DNA of 54,566 bases from Cupriavidus basilensis (GTDB lineage Bacteria > Pseudomonadota > Gammaproteobacteria > Burkholderiales > Burkholderiaceae). This document shows positions 44,800 to 54,046 of this stretch, piece after piece. The stretch covers positions 1-54,566 of the forward strand of contig NZ_JARJLM010000302.1 in the NCBI RefSeq assembly GCF_029335485.1, given 5' to 3'. The position numbers were made by a program, and so were the translations under genes. The first letter of the stretch is position 1, and every line of letters begins with the position of its first letter. Below the pieces are notes generated by a model, which did not search any database, was not told the origin of the DNA, and worked only from the letters and a program-made list of their open reading frames with translations.

Positions 44800-47700
44800 A
44801 TGGTGATGATTCTTAATAGAGACCAAGAGGCACATAAGAATGCCTTTGACGCATTAACGGCGACGGTCCGGCGGGAACGCCTGTTCTTCTACTGGGGGAT
44901 TAGCCTCGCCACCGCTGGCGTTTTGTGTGCTGCGATACTGGCAACATACCTCTGCATGCGTGCAGAGGTTGAGCGGAGATCAGACCAATTGGGTCGGTAC
45001 GCCTCGGAGGTGGGGAGGATCATTGAGCATGACGAAGTTTTTGTCCGGCGCATGAGTCATACGGTCAAGCACTTTTTCTCGAGTGCCGGAGAATGGCAGG
45101 CAGGACGGTTTGGCGACGTGATTCAATCACTCAGAACTTCGGAAGAAGCCCGGGGTCGCCCTGCATTCAAGGCTGATACATTTTTGATTGTACTTCCACA
45201 GGAGGGGAAGAAGGGCCTGGAACCCGGATGGGAAGCGCAGGCTAATGCGCTCGCAAACATCGCGGCTGGCGGCATGTCAACATTGGATGCGATGAAAATC
45301 AAGCGGCGTGCGTATGTGGTCGGACTCGATCGTGACTATGCTGCCATCTTTCCAGCGGCGGACTATCGACTATCGAACGACGTGCAGGGGACTAGTCCAT
45401 TGGCTTTGGTACAGTCGTTGCGGGAAAAGGGAGTCGTTGGAGAGAAGGTCCTGGGGGCAACGGAAGGCGTACACTGGAAGTACCCATTGGTGGACAAGGA
45501 CCAGGCTGAGAGCGTCTTGAGTTGCGTTGGCGTGATTGAGGTGGCGGGAAGAGGTCTCGTCCTGTTTGGTTCGGACCTGCCCGTCAAGTCTCTCCTGGCC
45601 GGAGTCCGACGCGAGGTTGAATATGGTGCGCTGGGGTTGTACAGTGCGACCGCCCTCCTGATTGATCAGAGCGCTGCCGGCGCATGGTTTGACCGAGGGG
45701 CAGCGCTGGTGCTGCAGCAGTCGCGCGCACGCGGACCGCGCTTTACAAGCGACGGGATGTATCTCATCGAGCCCGTCAGCGAACACTTCGGTCATCTGGT
45801 CTATGGCTTAAGCTATATCGACCTTCTCAGGTCGGTGGCGCGGCCCACAGGCTGGATCTGGGCGCTCGGTGGCACCTTTCTTTTTACGTTGCTTGCGGCG
45901 GCCTATCAGTGGGATAGGCGCGTCCTGGCGAGGGGGCACATAGCGTCCAGGCGTGCTATCGAGAACGAGATACTGAACCATGTCCTTGTAAGCGCGGTGC
46001 CGATCGGCTTGCTCATCGTTTGTGCCCGGGACTATTCGGTCGTGCGGACAAATTTGTTGGCAGCATCGCTTCTTGACATGCGTGCGCCAATGAAACTGCC
46101 GTTTTCAATCGAAACAGAGTTCCGCGCGCGCTCAGCTGGCTGCGCGCAGGCGGGATCCGAAATCGTGCACTTCAATATAAGCTTGAGCCGTGAAGCTGGC
46201 GGCAATCCGTTTTTTCTTCAAATTGCCTTCGCACCCTCGAGCTATAACGGAGAGGCGGTGCTGATTTGTGCTGTCAGCGACGCAACGACCCAGAAACTGG
46301 CCGAACTCGAATCCACGAAGGCGCGGGAAGAGTCGGACCGGCTGCTCCGCGCGAGATCGAACTTCTTTGCGTCGGTGAGTCACGAGATCAGAACCCCGTT
46401 GAGTGTCATCCTTGGAAACGTCGATCTACTTCCCGTCGGAAAGTTGAACGACGCCGAAGTAGGCCGACTTAAGGCCGTACATACGGGTGCGCAAGCTCTG
46501 CAGCGGATTGTGACCGATATTCTTGATCTATCGAGAATCGAGGCTGGCGAAATGAAACTCGTGGAGTCCAAGTTCTATCCTCTCCAATGTGTGGAGGGGG
46601 TGGTTCAGGGCTATGTGGAACGTGCAATCTCGAAACACATCGATCTCCACATCTTCGCGGATCCGGCCATGGGACGACACGCTATGATCGGCGACCCGAG
46701 CAGGATCTCTCAAATCCTCGACAACCTCCTTAGCAACGCGTTCAAGTTCACGCATGCCGGGCGAGTGGCAGTCAGGGGCTCTCTCGTCCTCGAAACGCCG
46801 AAGTCTGCGACCTTGATGCTCGAGGTGACCGATTCCGGCGACGGGATGGACGAGCAACTGGTTGAACGTATCTTCACGCCATTTGCGCAAGCGGACGGAG
46901 AAGGCCGGCGATATGCCGGGACGGGGCTAGGACTTTCGATTTGCGCGACCCTTTGCAGGTTGATGGGCGGCACAATTTCCGCGAAGAGCATCCTTCATGT
47001 GGGCTCAGCCTTCACTGTGCGACTGCCTGTCTCTGTCGCGCCGAGTCAAGCTGTTGCGATGAGCGAGACGATGGGAAGTGCGCTGATTGTTACGGAGATG
47101 AGCGAATACGGCGGATGTCTACAGGCATGGCTTACCGACTGGGGATGGTGTGCTTCAATTCGGGACGGGGCGGCGTCTGCGCTGGAGATCTCGGACGCTT
47201 CGGCAGATGTGGTCGTGCTTGCTGATAGCAATGCAGGTTGCGCCCTGGAGATTTCGAACAGAGTGCAGGTACCGGTCATCCTGGTAGCGCAGATGGCGGT
47301 GCAACGACCCATACGGTTGGCCGAGCGTGTGATCGAGGTGACCGCATTCAACACCGAGGCGCTCAAGGAGGCGTTGCAACTTGCCATGGGGCAGGCCCCG
47401 GCAGAGCGGATGCAGACCTTGCCCGTGGCCGATGAGGGAATTGGCATCGTCTCGTCTCCCGGCCGCCGCGACCAGGGCATGGCACTGACCGTGCTTGTTG
47501 TGGACGATAGCAAGTTAAATCGGGAGTTGTTGGTCGATCAAGTCCGCTCGCTCGGATATGGCGTTCTAAGCGCAGCTGGCGGCGCTGAGGCCCTTGTGAC
47601 GTTGCATCACAACCATGTTGATATCGTGCTGACCGATCTGGATCTGCCTGGGATGAGCGGGGTAGAGCTACTTGACGCCGTGCGCAAGCAGAATTCAGGT

Positions 47701-48201
47701 CTTCCGGTGGTAGCGGTGAGTGCCTATGAATCTGATAGCGAGGTGGAGAGGAGACTTGCCCAGGGCTTCTTCGACTATATCGCCAAGCCTGTCAATCTCG
47801 ATAGGCTATCGCGTGTGCTGGTTCGGTGCCATACATCACATCCCGAGGAAGATATTGTGGACGATCGGTGGTTGGAGCAAGCCCTGGCGATGGACCGCGG
47901 CGGGAAAGAGGCATTGGTAACCAGGTTTCAGGCGCACGCGAAAGAAGAGTTGGCTGAGCTGGAACGGCTGGTGCCAAACCGGGATGTGCGTGCGCTCGAA
48001 CGGTGGATGCATCGGATGCGAGGCACGCTGCTCTTGATAGGGCACCAAACTCTCGCGGAAAGATGTATCGAGGTCGAATTGGCATGCACGGGTACGGGCG
48101 AATGGTGCGACGACTGGCGTGCCATGGTGAATGACATCGAAGCGCGTGTCGCCGCGCTATGTTTGGGCGACATGGCCGCTTCGGAAGGGTCGCGTGAGTA
48201 G
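44800..48201 (+). CDS. Hybrid sensor histidine kinase with receiver and HPt domains, RocS1/BvgS-like
   Basis: A 1133-residue inner-membrane kinase. A helix at about 28-52 and another near 352-372 enclose a ~300-residue periplasmic sensor of no family I recognise (not the Venus-flytrap type of BvgS). Then come a PAS-like segment (~390-500), HisKA with His528 (FFASVSHEIRTPLSVILG), HATPase with DNLLSNAFKFT and GTGLGLSICA, a degenerate receiver-like stretch around 755-850, a receiver with Asp946 (VLTDLDLPGMSG), and an HPt domain with His1071 (RWMHRMRGTLLLIG). This is a complete His-Asp-His relay that can feed the NarL-type regulator upstream and the REC-EAL protein downstream. Confidence 0.93.
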   Translation: MVMILNRDQEAHKNAFDALTATVRRERLFFYWGISLATAGVLCAAILATYLCMRAEVERRSDQLGRYASEVGRIIEHDEVFVRRMSHTVKHFFSSAGEWQAGRFGDVIQSLRTSEEARGRPAFKADTFLIVLPQEGKKGLEPGWEAQANALANIAAGGMSTLDAMKIKRRAYVVGLDRDYAAIFPAADYRLSNDVQGTSPLALVQSLREKGVVGEKVLGATEGVHWKYPLVDKDQAESVLSCVGVIEVAGRGLVLFGSDLPVKSLLAGVRREVEYGALGLYSATALLIDQSAAGAWFDRGAALVLQQSRARGPRFTSDGMYLIEPVSEHFGHLVYGLSYIDLLRSVARPTGWIWALGGTFLFTLLAAAYQWDRRVLARGHIASRRAIENEILNHVLVSAVPIGLLIVCARDYSVVRTNLLAASLLDMRAPMKLPFSIETEFRARSAGCAQAGSEIVHFNISLSREAGGNPFFLQIAFAPSSYNGEAVLICAVSDATTQKLAELESTKAREESDRLLRARSNFFASVSHEIRTPLSVILGNVDLLPVGKLNDAEVGRLKAVHTGAQALQRIVTDILDLSRIEAGEMKLVESKFYPLQCVEGVVQGYVERAISKHIDLHIFADPAMGRHAMIGDPSRISQILDNLLSNAFKFTHAGRVAVRGSLVLETPKSATLMLEVTDSGDGMDEQLVERIFTPFAQADGEGRRYAGTGLGLSICATLCRLMGGTISAKSILHVGSAFTVRLPVSVAPSQAVAMSETMGSALIVTEMSEYGGCLQAWLTDWGWCASIRDGAASALEISDASADVVVLADSNAGCALEISNRVQVPVILVAQMAVQRPIRLAERVIEVTAFNTEALKEALQLAMGQAPAERMQTLPVADEGIGIVSSPGRRDQGMALTVLVVDDSKLNRELLVDQVRSLGYGVLSAAGGAEALVTLHHNHVDIVLTDLDLPGMSGVELLDAVRKQNSGLPVVAVSAYESDSEVERRLAQGFFDYIAKPVNLDRLSRVLVRCHTSHPEEDIVDDRWLEQALAMDRGGKEALVTRFQAHAKEELAELERLVPNRDVRALERWMHRMRGTLLLIGHQTLAERCIEVELACTGTGEWCDDWRAMVNDIEARVAALCLGDMAASEGSRE

Positions 48202-48978
48202 GGTTTTGATCCGGCTTCACGGTGGTGTTGAATGCTCTTGTATCGTGGCCAATGATCGAGCCGGCTGGCCTTTGGCGCAGGGGGTCGGGCTGGTGATGCC
48301 CATCGGGTGTAGGAGCAGCACGGAGATATATGGAGCGATTGCGATGGACTGCGGAAAACTCGCTTGCTAGCATGACTTCAAGCTGTTCTTCCGGGGGCGT
48401 CAGTGAGGGTGTGATCGTTCAGGAGAGCACCGATCCGCAGTTCGCCAACGCTCTATGCGCTGTTCTTGAATCTATCGCTTCTCGTCGTGCAATTACCGGT
48501 GTTCCAGGGATACATATGAAATACCAGAACCGGCGATACGGCTATGCCACGAGGTCCTGTCGTGACGAGGGCTATGCTTCACTACAAGGGGATACTGCTC
48601 ACGATTCCATGATGCGCTAGCTGTAAGGACGGCCTTACCGGCCTGCAACTGCCGTAGTCTTATACAAGATTGAGCACGAGAAGTCGTTGTTTCTTGCTTA
48701 ACCAGAGAGATCCACTCGGTTGCTGATCCAGATTCCGACTCCTACCCCGCAGCCCTACAACCTCTGCGCGTGCCCGGAAAAGATAGCGATCAGAAGCGAT
48801 CGCATTAGAGAACGGGGATTGATCAGCTGACCAAGACAGGGCGATGGGCTTTCACATCGTGCTATCCGATCCGATCATGGGTCGCTCTCCAGTTTGGGGC
48901 TGAGTGTTCTGGAATGCCGTTCTCCGCATTGCGGTGGATTCGGGAACAAGCCAAAGCGCTCGCGATACGAGACAAATT
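48202..48978. other. Intergenic region between the kinase and the REC-EAL gene
   Basis: A 96-codon frame at 48330-48620 has no recognisable domain and weak codon character, so it is not called. The remainder shows nothing clear. The size suggests the REC-EAL gene has its own promoter. Confidence 0.45.
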
Positions 48979-50226
48979 ATGAGAATGAGAAGTTATTCTT
49001 CCTTGATGGTTCTGGTTGTGGAGGACGACCCATTCCAGCAGTCTGCGATGAGGGAGCTGTTACTTGGACTTGGTGCAGGCAAGATTCTCGCAGTGTCCGG
49101 CGGACGGGAAGCGATCGAGGCATTGGGGCGATGGTGCTTCGATATCGTACTGTGCGACATCGATTTGCCGGATCTTAACGGACCAGAGTTGATGCAGGAA
49201 CTGCGACGTCTCGCAAGCTATGGATCTCTTGGCGAAGCACCGGTATGGGTATGGATCTCCGCTATGGCTGAGGACATAATCTATTCCCATGCCGGCATCG
49301 CCAGCACCGTCGGATTTCGCCAGGTGTGTGCGTTGAAGAAGCCGCTGACCAACGCAGCGATCGCCCCGGCTTTGCAGATAGCTTTAACTCGCGATACGCG
49401 GAGAGATGAGCAAGGCGGAGAGCCTGATACGCCGGACGATGCAGAACTCACGGAGGCGCTACGCGTCAAGGATGGTTTTGCGGTTGTCCTGCAACCGCAG
49501 GTCAACATCTCGACGGGCAAGCTCGTGGGGGCCGAGGCGCTGTGTCGCTGGAAGCACTCTCCTGTGGGCAGGATCGCACCCGACAAGTTCATTCCACGGC
49601 TGGCAGCGCTCGGGCACCTGGAAGCACTATTCTTCCTTGTCCTGGGCCGGTGTCTTGGGGTACAGCAGCACCTGATCAATTGCGGTATGTCGATACCGAT
49701 CGGAATCAATGTATCAGCGCAGACTCTGTGCAATCCCGGCTGGTTCGAACGATTCGAGACCGAGGTTGGTTCAAGCGGGGTCACGCCAAAATTCCTCATT
49801 ATCGAGGTGACCGAAGACGGCCCGATCCCAGACATGTGCCAGTTGGCGATCACCTTGAACCGGCTGCGGTTGCGTGGATACGGTGTGGCGATTGATGATT
49901 TCGGGGTTGGGATTGCAACGCCCACGCTTTTGGCTGACCTGCCGTTTACGCAAATGAAGCTCGATCGATCATTTGTCTCTGCTCTCGCCGAGAATAACCA
50001 ACGTACCGCGATTTGCCGTAGCCAGATCAGTCTGGCGCGTGATCTCGAGCTCGAGTGCGTCGCTGAAGGCGTTGAAACGGAGAAGCAGCGAGATGCGCTT
50101 CTGGATCTCGGGTGTGAGATTGGGCAGGGATATTTATGGTCCAGGCCGAAGTCCGAGGCAGCCTTTCTGTCTGACGTGGTGGCTGGACGATTGAACCTGC
50201 GGCGCGACGATTCGACGGATCGATAG
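48979..50226 (+). CDS. REC-EAL response regulator, RocR-like c-di-GMP phosphodiesterase
   Basis: A 415-residue protein. The receiver has VVEDD near the start and phospho-acceptor Asp60 (DIVLCDIDLPDLNG). The EAL domain carries Glu186 in GAEALCRW, NVSAQTL, IEVTEDG, Asp306-Asp307 in AIDDFGVG, MKLDRSF and AEGVETE, so catalysis is likely, although the loop after DDFG (IATPTLLADLP) departs from the common TGYSSL. In the Roc1 system of Pseudomonas the equivalent RocR competes with the HTH regulator for the kinase HPt and hydrolyses c-di-GMP. The ATG at 48979 is chosen over the GTG at 48904 because conserved receiver sequence begins soon after. Confidence 0.92.
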   Translation: MRMRSYSSLMVLVVEDDPFQQSAMRELLLGLGAGKILAVSGGREAIEALGRWCFDIVLCDIDLPDLNGPELMQELRRLASYGSLGEAPVWVWISAMAEDIIYSHAGIASTVGFRQVCALKKPLTNAAIAPALQIALTRDTRRDEQGGEPDTPDDAELTEALRVKDGFAVVLQPQVNISTGKLVGAEALCRWKHSPVGRIAPDKFIPRLAALGHLEALFFLVLGRCLGVQQHLINCGMSIPIGINVSAQTLCNPGWFERFETEVGSSGVTPKFLIIEVTEDGPIPDMCQLAITLNRLRLRGYGVAIDDFGVGIATPTLLADLPFTQMKLDRSFVSALAENNQRTAICRSQISLARDLELECVAEGVETEKQRDALLDLGCEIGQGYLWSRPKSEAAFLSDVVAGRLNLRRDDSTDR

Positions 50227-50231
50227 CGCGG

Positions 50232-50242
50232 CCCCCCCCCCC
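50232..50242. repeat. Run of eleven C residues before the second kinase gene
   Basis: An uninterrupted C11 tract just after the REC-EAL stop, 58 bp upstream of the ATG of the next kinase gene. Such tracts are prone to slipped-strand length change and could alter promoter spacing or leader translation; in Bordetella, poly-C tracts act this way at fim promoters and in bvgS. Confidence 0.8.
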
Positions 50243-50299
50243 GCATCCTGCCACATTCTCCGGCTGTTGAGTTGGAGCCACCGTTCGTTCACTGTTTCT

Positions 50300-53059
50300 A
50301 TGAGTTCTCCGATGGGCGCGATACGCATCGATCAGCTGTTTCGGCTCGTTGCCGTGATTGTTCTGGGAGTGACAATGAGTGGTGCCGGAGTACTCCTGGC
50401 ACGAGACTGGAGGTCATACAAGGCAACAGAGCGTGCCGCAATGCTCCTGCAGGTTCTCAGGACGACGCTGAGCTCATCTGAGTATCTGTCAGCTGAGCGA
50501 GGGCCAATGAATGCGCTGATTGGTGCTACGCAACCAGACGGAGCCGGTTTAAGAGCGGCGCTTGATCTGGCAAGGGCGCAAAGTGACGCAACCCTAGAGG
50601 CCGCGATCAAGCGGCTCCAGGAATCGTCCTGCGACGACTGCAAGCGCGACGCTGCACTCATGAGGTCGGCCCGTGAGCGCCTCCAGCTAGCGCGACAGGA
50701 TATCGATCGCCTCGCGGCTATGCCGCGGGAAGAACGATCAACGCGCGCCGCAGATCATGCAATTTCCAGGATGTTTCGGTTTATTGAGGATATGAATCTT
50801 GTCACTGACCGCATCATCCTTGAATTAATCCGCGACGAGCCATCGGTGGCGGAACACGTATTGGTAGCACGTCTTGCTGCAGAGCTGCGAGAACAAGCTG
50901 GCCGCGCAGGATCGCTTTTCACACCGGCGCTGATGAGCCGGAAGGCACTGTCTGCAGATGAAATGGAGAGACTCTGGCTGGTGATTGGACGCATTCATGC
51001 CCTGGGTGATTTGATCGGGAGAGGCACGCTTAGGCATCCTGTCGCGGTAACGCAGATGCAGAGGATCTATTTTGATGGCGGCATTGCTTATCTGAGGCAG
51101 ACCGCACGGGCGGGATCCAAGGAAGCAATGATGCCCACGGCGGCGTCGTTCGCGCAACACTATGTGCCCCTCATGCGGCCGATTACAGCGCTGCGGGATG
51201 CCGAGCTTGATGCCGCCATCCGGTATGTGGACGAGCGGAAAAATAGTACACGCAATGCCCTGGGCCTGCTGGCCGCGGTTGTTGTGACGATCATTCTTTC
51301 GATTGTGTCCGTCCTCGTCCTCTTTTCACGGAGAATAATCGAGCCGATATCCGCCGCGACTGTTTCGATCCTGAGTTTCGCGAGCGGGAATTACTCCACA
51401 CCGGCCTATTCATTCAGGTGGAAGGATCAGATCGGGGCGCTTCTTGACGCGCTGCAGGCCTTAAGGGATGCCATGGTGCGAAACGGCCAGCTGGAGTCCG
51501 AACGTTCGACGCTGGTCGAGCGATTGCGGGAGGCAGTGAGTGATAGTCAGGTTCAGGCGGGGCTGCTGGAAGAGGCACGAGACGCAGCGGTTGCATCATC
51601 CGAGGCAAAAGGCAGATTTCTGGCCATGATGAGTCATGAAATCAGAACACCGATGCATGGTCTGCTTGGTCTATTGGAAGCGTTGCGGCGAACCATTCTT
51701 GATGCCCAACAACGGCATTACCTGGACGTTGCGGACAGTTCCGCTAAAGCACTGATGCAGATACTTAACGACATCCTGGAGTATTCAATGGTTGATGCCG
51801 GTACGCTTGCCATGATGCCAGCACCTACGGATCTTCGGGAGGTCGTTGATGAGGTCATGGCGGCACTGGCGGGGAGCGGGGAGAGTAAAGGGCTTGAGAT
51901 GGCGGTATATGTCCATCCGGGTGTTGCCGCAACGTATCTTGCAGACGCGTACCGGCTTCGCCAGGTCTTGCTCAGCCTTCTTTCGAACGCAATCAAGTTT
52001 ACGTCGCAAGGACGCGTTGGGATATCGGTCAGTCTCGGAAAAGTAGACGGCACGAGGCAGCAGGTGGTGCTTACAGTCTACGATACCGGGATCGGTATCT
52101 CGGAGACGGCCCAGAAGGGACTGTTTCTCCCGTTCGAGCAATCCCAGGGGACGCTCACACGTCGTTTCGGCGGAGTGGGAATTGGCCTGGCGATCAGCAA
52201 GCGTCTGGTTGAGATGATGGGTGGGACCGTAGAGATCGCGAGTGCCGAACATCTCGGGACGTCGGTGATAATTAGGATCGACCTGACCGCGGAGCGCGAG
52301 CAGTACGATTTCCCGGAGTTCAAAGGGCGGGTGATTCTCATCGGCACCGAAATGATCAACGTAACAAAGTCGCTGCGGGCCTTCGCGCTAGCGGCAGGGA
52401 TGGAGCCAATAGAGGGACGATTGTGGCCGCGGGATAGGGGGATGCCTACCCTATATGTGCGGGACGCGGAAGGTGGCATGCCCGGGTGGCCGGGGCATGC
52501 CATGCTGGTTGGGCGGCTCGATTCCGTGCGGCCGGAAGGCGTCTCGGAGTTGCCGAACTATTGGGCGAACCCACCGAACTGGTCTCTCTTCGTTGCCGCT
52601 TGCCAGGAAGCGATCGCTCAGAATGCAAGTGAGGACGGCGCCGGCAGCGGCTTCGCTGAACCCTCGCTGGATTGGGCGGCGATGGGCCCAGTGGTAGTAG
52701 CGGATGATAGTCCCGTTAACTGCCTGGTTCTGACGAATCAGTTGAGGCAGCTAGGCTGCGAGGCGGTCCTCACCTGTAGCCATGGTGAAGAGGCATGGAG
52801 CGTTCTTTCGACTACGAGAGTTGCACTCCTCATCACCGATGTCTATATGCCGAAGCTGGACGGCATCGAGTTGATTTTGCGTGTGCGCGCTGCTGAGCTT
52901 GCATCCAATCACCGTACGCGGATTGTCGCCATTACTGCTTCCGTCTTAAAGGAGACGGAACAGCGATGTCGTGACGCCGGTGCAGAAGTGTTTCTGACCA
53001 AGCCGGTGTCAGTAAATCAACTGCGAAGCGCTCTCGCTCAAATGTACGGGGCGAAGTGA
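50300..53059 (+). CDS. Second hybrid sensor histidine kinase
   Basis: A 919-residue inner-membrane kinase from the ATG at 50300 (a TTG at 50267 or an ATG at 50312 are alternatives; none has a clear ribosome site). Helices at about 10-32 and 325-350 enclose a long helical periplasmic sensor; a HAMP-like segment follows (RRIIEPISAATVSILSFASG). HisKA His446 is in AMMSHEIRTPMHGLLG, HATPase has LSNAIKFTSQGR and FGGVGIGLAISKRL, then a degenerate receiver-like part, and a C-terminal receiver with Asp847 (ITDVYMPKLDG) and Lys in FLTKPVS. It lacks an HPt domain, so it probably passes phosphate to or modulates the first kinase's HPt. Confidence 0.92.
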   Translation: MSSPMGAIRIDQLFRLVAVIVLGVTMSGAGVLLARDWRSYKATERAAMLLQVLRTTLSSSEYLSAERGPMNALIGATQPDGAGLRAALDLARAQSDATLEAAIKRLQESSCDDCKRDAALMRSARERLQLARQDIDRLAAMPREERSTRAADHAISRMFRFIEDMNLVTDRIILELIRDEPSVAEHVLVARLAAELREQAGRAGSLFTPALMSRKALSADEMERLWLVIGRIHALGDLIGRGTLRHPVAVTQMQRIYFDGGIAYLRQTARAGSKEAMMPTAASFAQHYVPLMRPITALRDAELDAAIRYVDERKNSTRNALGLLAAVVVTIILSIVSVLVLFSRRIIEPISAATVSILSFASGNYSTPAYSFRWKDQIGALLDALQALRDAMVRNGQLESERSTLVERLREAVSDSQVQAGLLEEARDAAVASSEAKGRFLAMMSHEIRTPMHGLLGLLEALRRTILDAQQRHYLDVADSSAKALMQILNDILEYSMVDAGTLAMMPAPTDLREVVDEVMAALAGSGESKGLEMAVYVHPGVAATYLADAYRLRQVLLSLLSNAIKFTSQGRVGISVSLGKVDGTRQQVVLTVYDTGIGISETAQKGLFLPFEQSQGTLTRRFGGVGIGLAISKRLVEMMGGTVEIASAEHLGTSVIIRIDLTAEREQYDFPEFKGRVILIGTEMINVTKSLRAFALAAGMEPIEGRLWPRDRGMPTLYVRDAEGGMPGWPGHAMLVGRLDSVRPEGVSELPNYWANPPNWSLFVAACQEAIAQNASEDGAGSGFAEPSLDWAAMGPVVVADDSPVNCLVLTNQLRQLGCEAVLTCSHGEEAWSVLSTTRVALLITDVYMPKLDGIELILRVRAAELASNHRTRIVAITASVLKETEQRCRDAGAEVFLTKPVSVNQLRSALAQMYGAK

Positions 53060-54046
53060 AGGATATTTTCCAATAGTCCTCTTTGTCCATTTCGCCGAAG
53101 CTGGACATGCATTTTTATCGATGCATACGTAAGCGGATGACTCGTGTGACCTGGGCGCCGCCGTGGATGTAGAGTGACACCCCTCGGGGCCTGTCTGCCG
53201 CGCGGTCCAGCTTCGTGAGATGCATCCATCCACGTTCGCTCCCCCTTCAGATCTATATGCATTGTGTACGAGCGGATCGAAAATCGAGTGCGAGGGCGCT
53301 GAACCGCCGACAGCAATCATCCAGTTTTCGATGGCGATCTGGCTAATCAGCAGGGGAGCGCGATGACGGCGACCCTCATCGAGGGCTTGGCTAGGGTCGC
53401 GGTGGCACGATCAACATAATCAGCCGCGCGAGGCGAGTTCGCAGAAAATGGACAACTTACTATATCCGACCCTGAATCCTGTCGATAAGATTCGTCCTTG
53501 AAATATCTCCACGTCGAGGCACCGCCAAGTCTGTGTCAACCCGGGCAGCGTCGATTTGGAAATCGCGGAGGTCGAGGACGTCTCAACTTTGCTTTCGTTG
53601 AGCGAGTTTGCAGGTCCGTTGCGGCAATTTTTGGTTCGTCTCTTTCTGAATGATTTCGGATCAGTCTTTCCACCTCTTGCGGCGATGGGCTCATACGGGT
53701 TGACGGGGTGAAGCTAGATCAAGCCTTCCTTCGTGGAATTCCGGCATACCCCCGCCATTGCATTTCTGAAAAGTATTCCGGGTTTTTGTCCGAAATTATC
53801 GTTGCCGGTAGTCGCCGAAGGTGTTGAAAACGGAGCGCAATTGGAGGGGCTGGTCAGTCATGGTGACATCGAAGTCCAAACAAGCGTTGATCCCCATCAC
53901 CCTATGGCTTGGCAAAGGACATTTTTGCCCATTATTGGCGGGCGAAATTGTGAAGTAGCTGCATGCCTCGGCAATAGAAAGGCCGCCTGCATGTTCTCTG
54001 TAGTCTCTTTTTTTCTCTTCTCTACTCTTCTCTTTGAGGTTCACCC
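53060..54046. other. Region between the kinase and the fimbrial gene, with EAL relic
   Basis: From 53060 to 53510 nothing recognisable. An EAL-domain relic occupies 53520-53905. The final part (54003-54040) is a pyrimidine-rich leader with a T7 run, directly before the fimbrial ribosome site. Confidence 0.55.
53520..53905 (+). pseudogene. Frameshifted EAL-domain relic
   Basis: Reading across three frames gives RQVCVNPGSVDLEIAEVEDV, FLNDFGSVFPPLAAM, then GVKLDQAFLRGIPAYPRHC and FLKSIPGFCPKLSLPVVAEG with VENGAQLEGLVSHG and EVQ. This follows the EAL-domain order ExTE - DDFGxGxSSL - VKLDxxF - AEGVE. The upstream EAL motif region and the end are lost and at least two frameshifts are present. It is a decayed relative, not a copy, of the REC-EAL gene at 48979. 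Confidence 0.75.

Noticed and set aside
48330-48620. 96-codon frame between the kinase and REC-EAL gene
   Set aside because: No ribosome site, no domain, and codon use unlike the neighbours.
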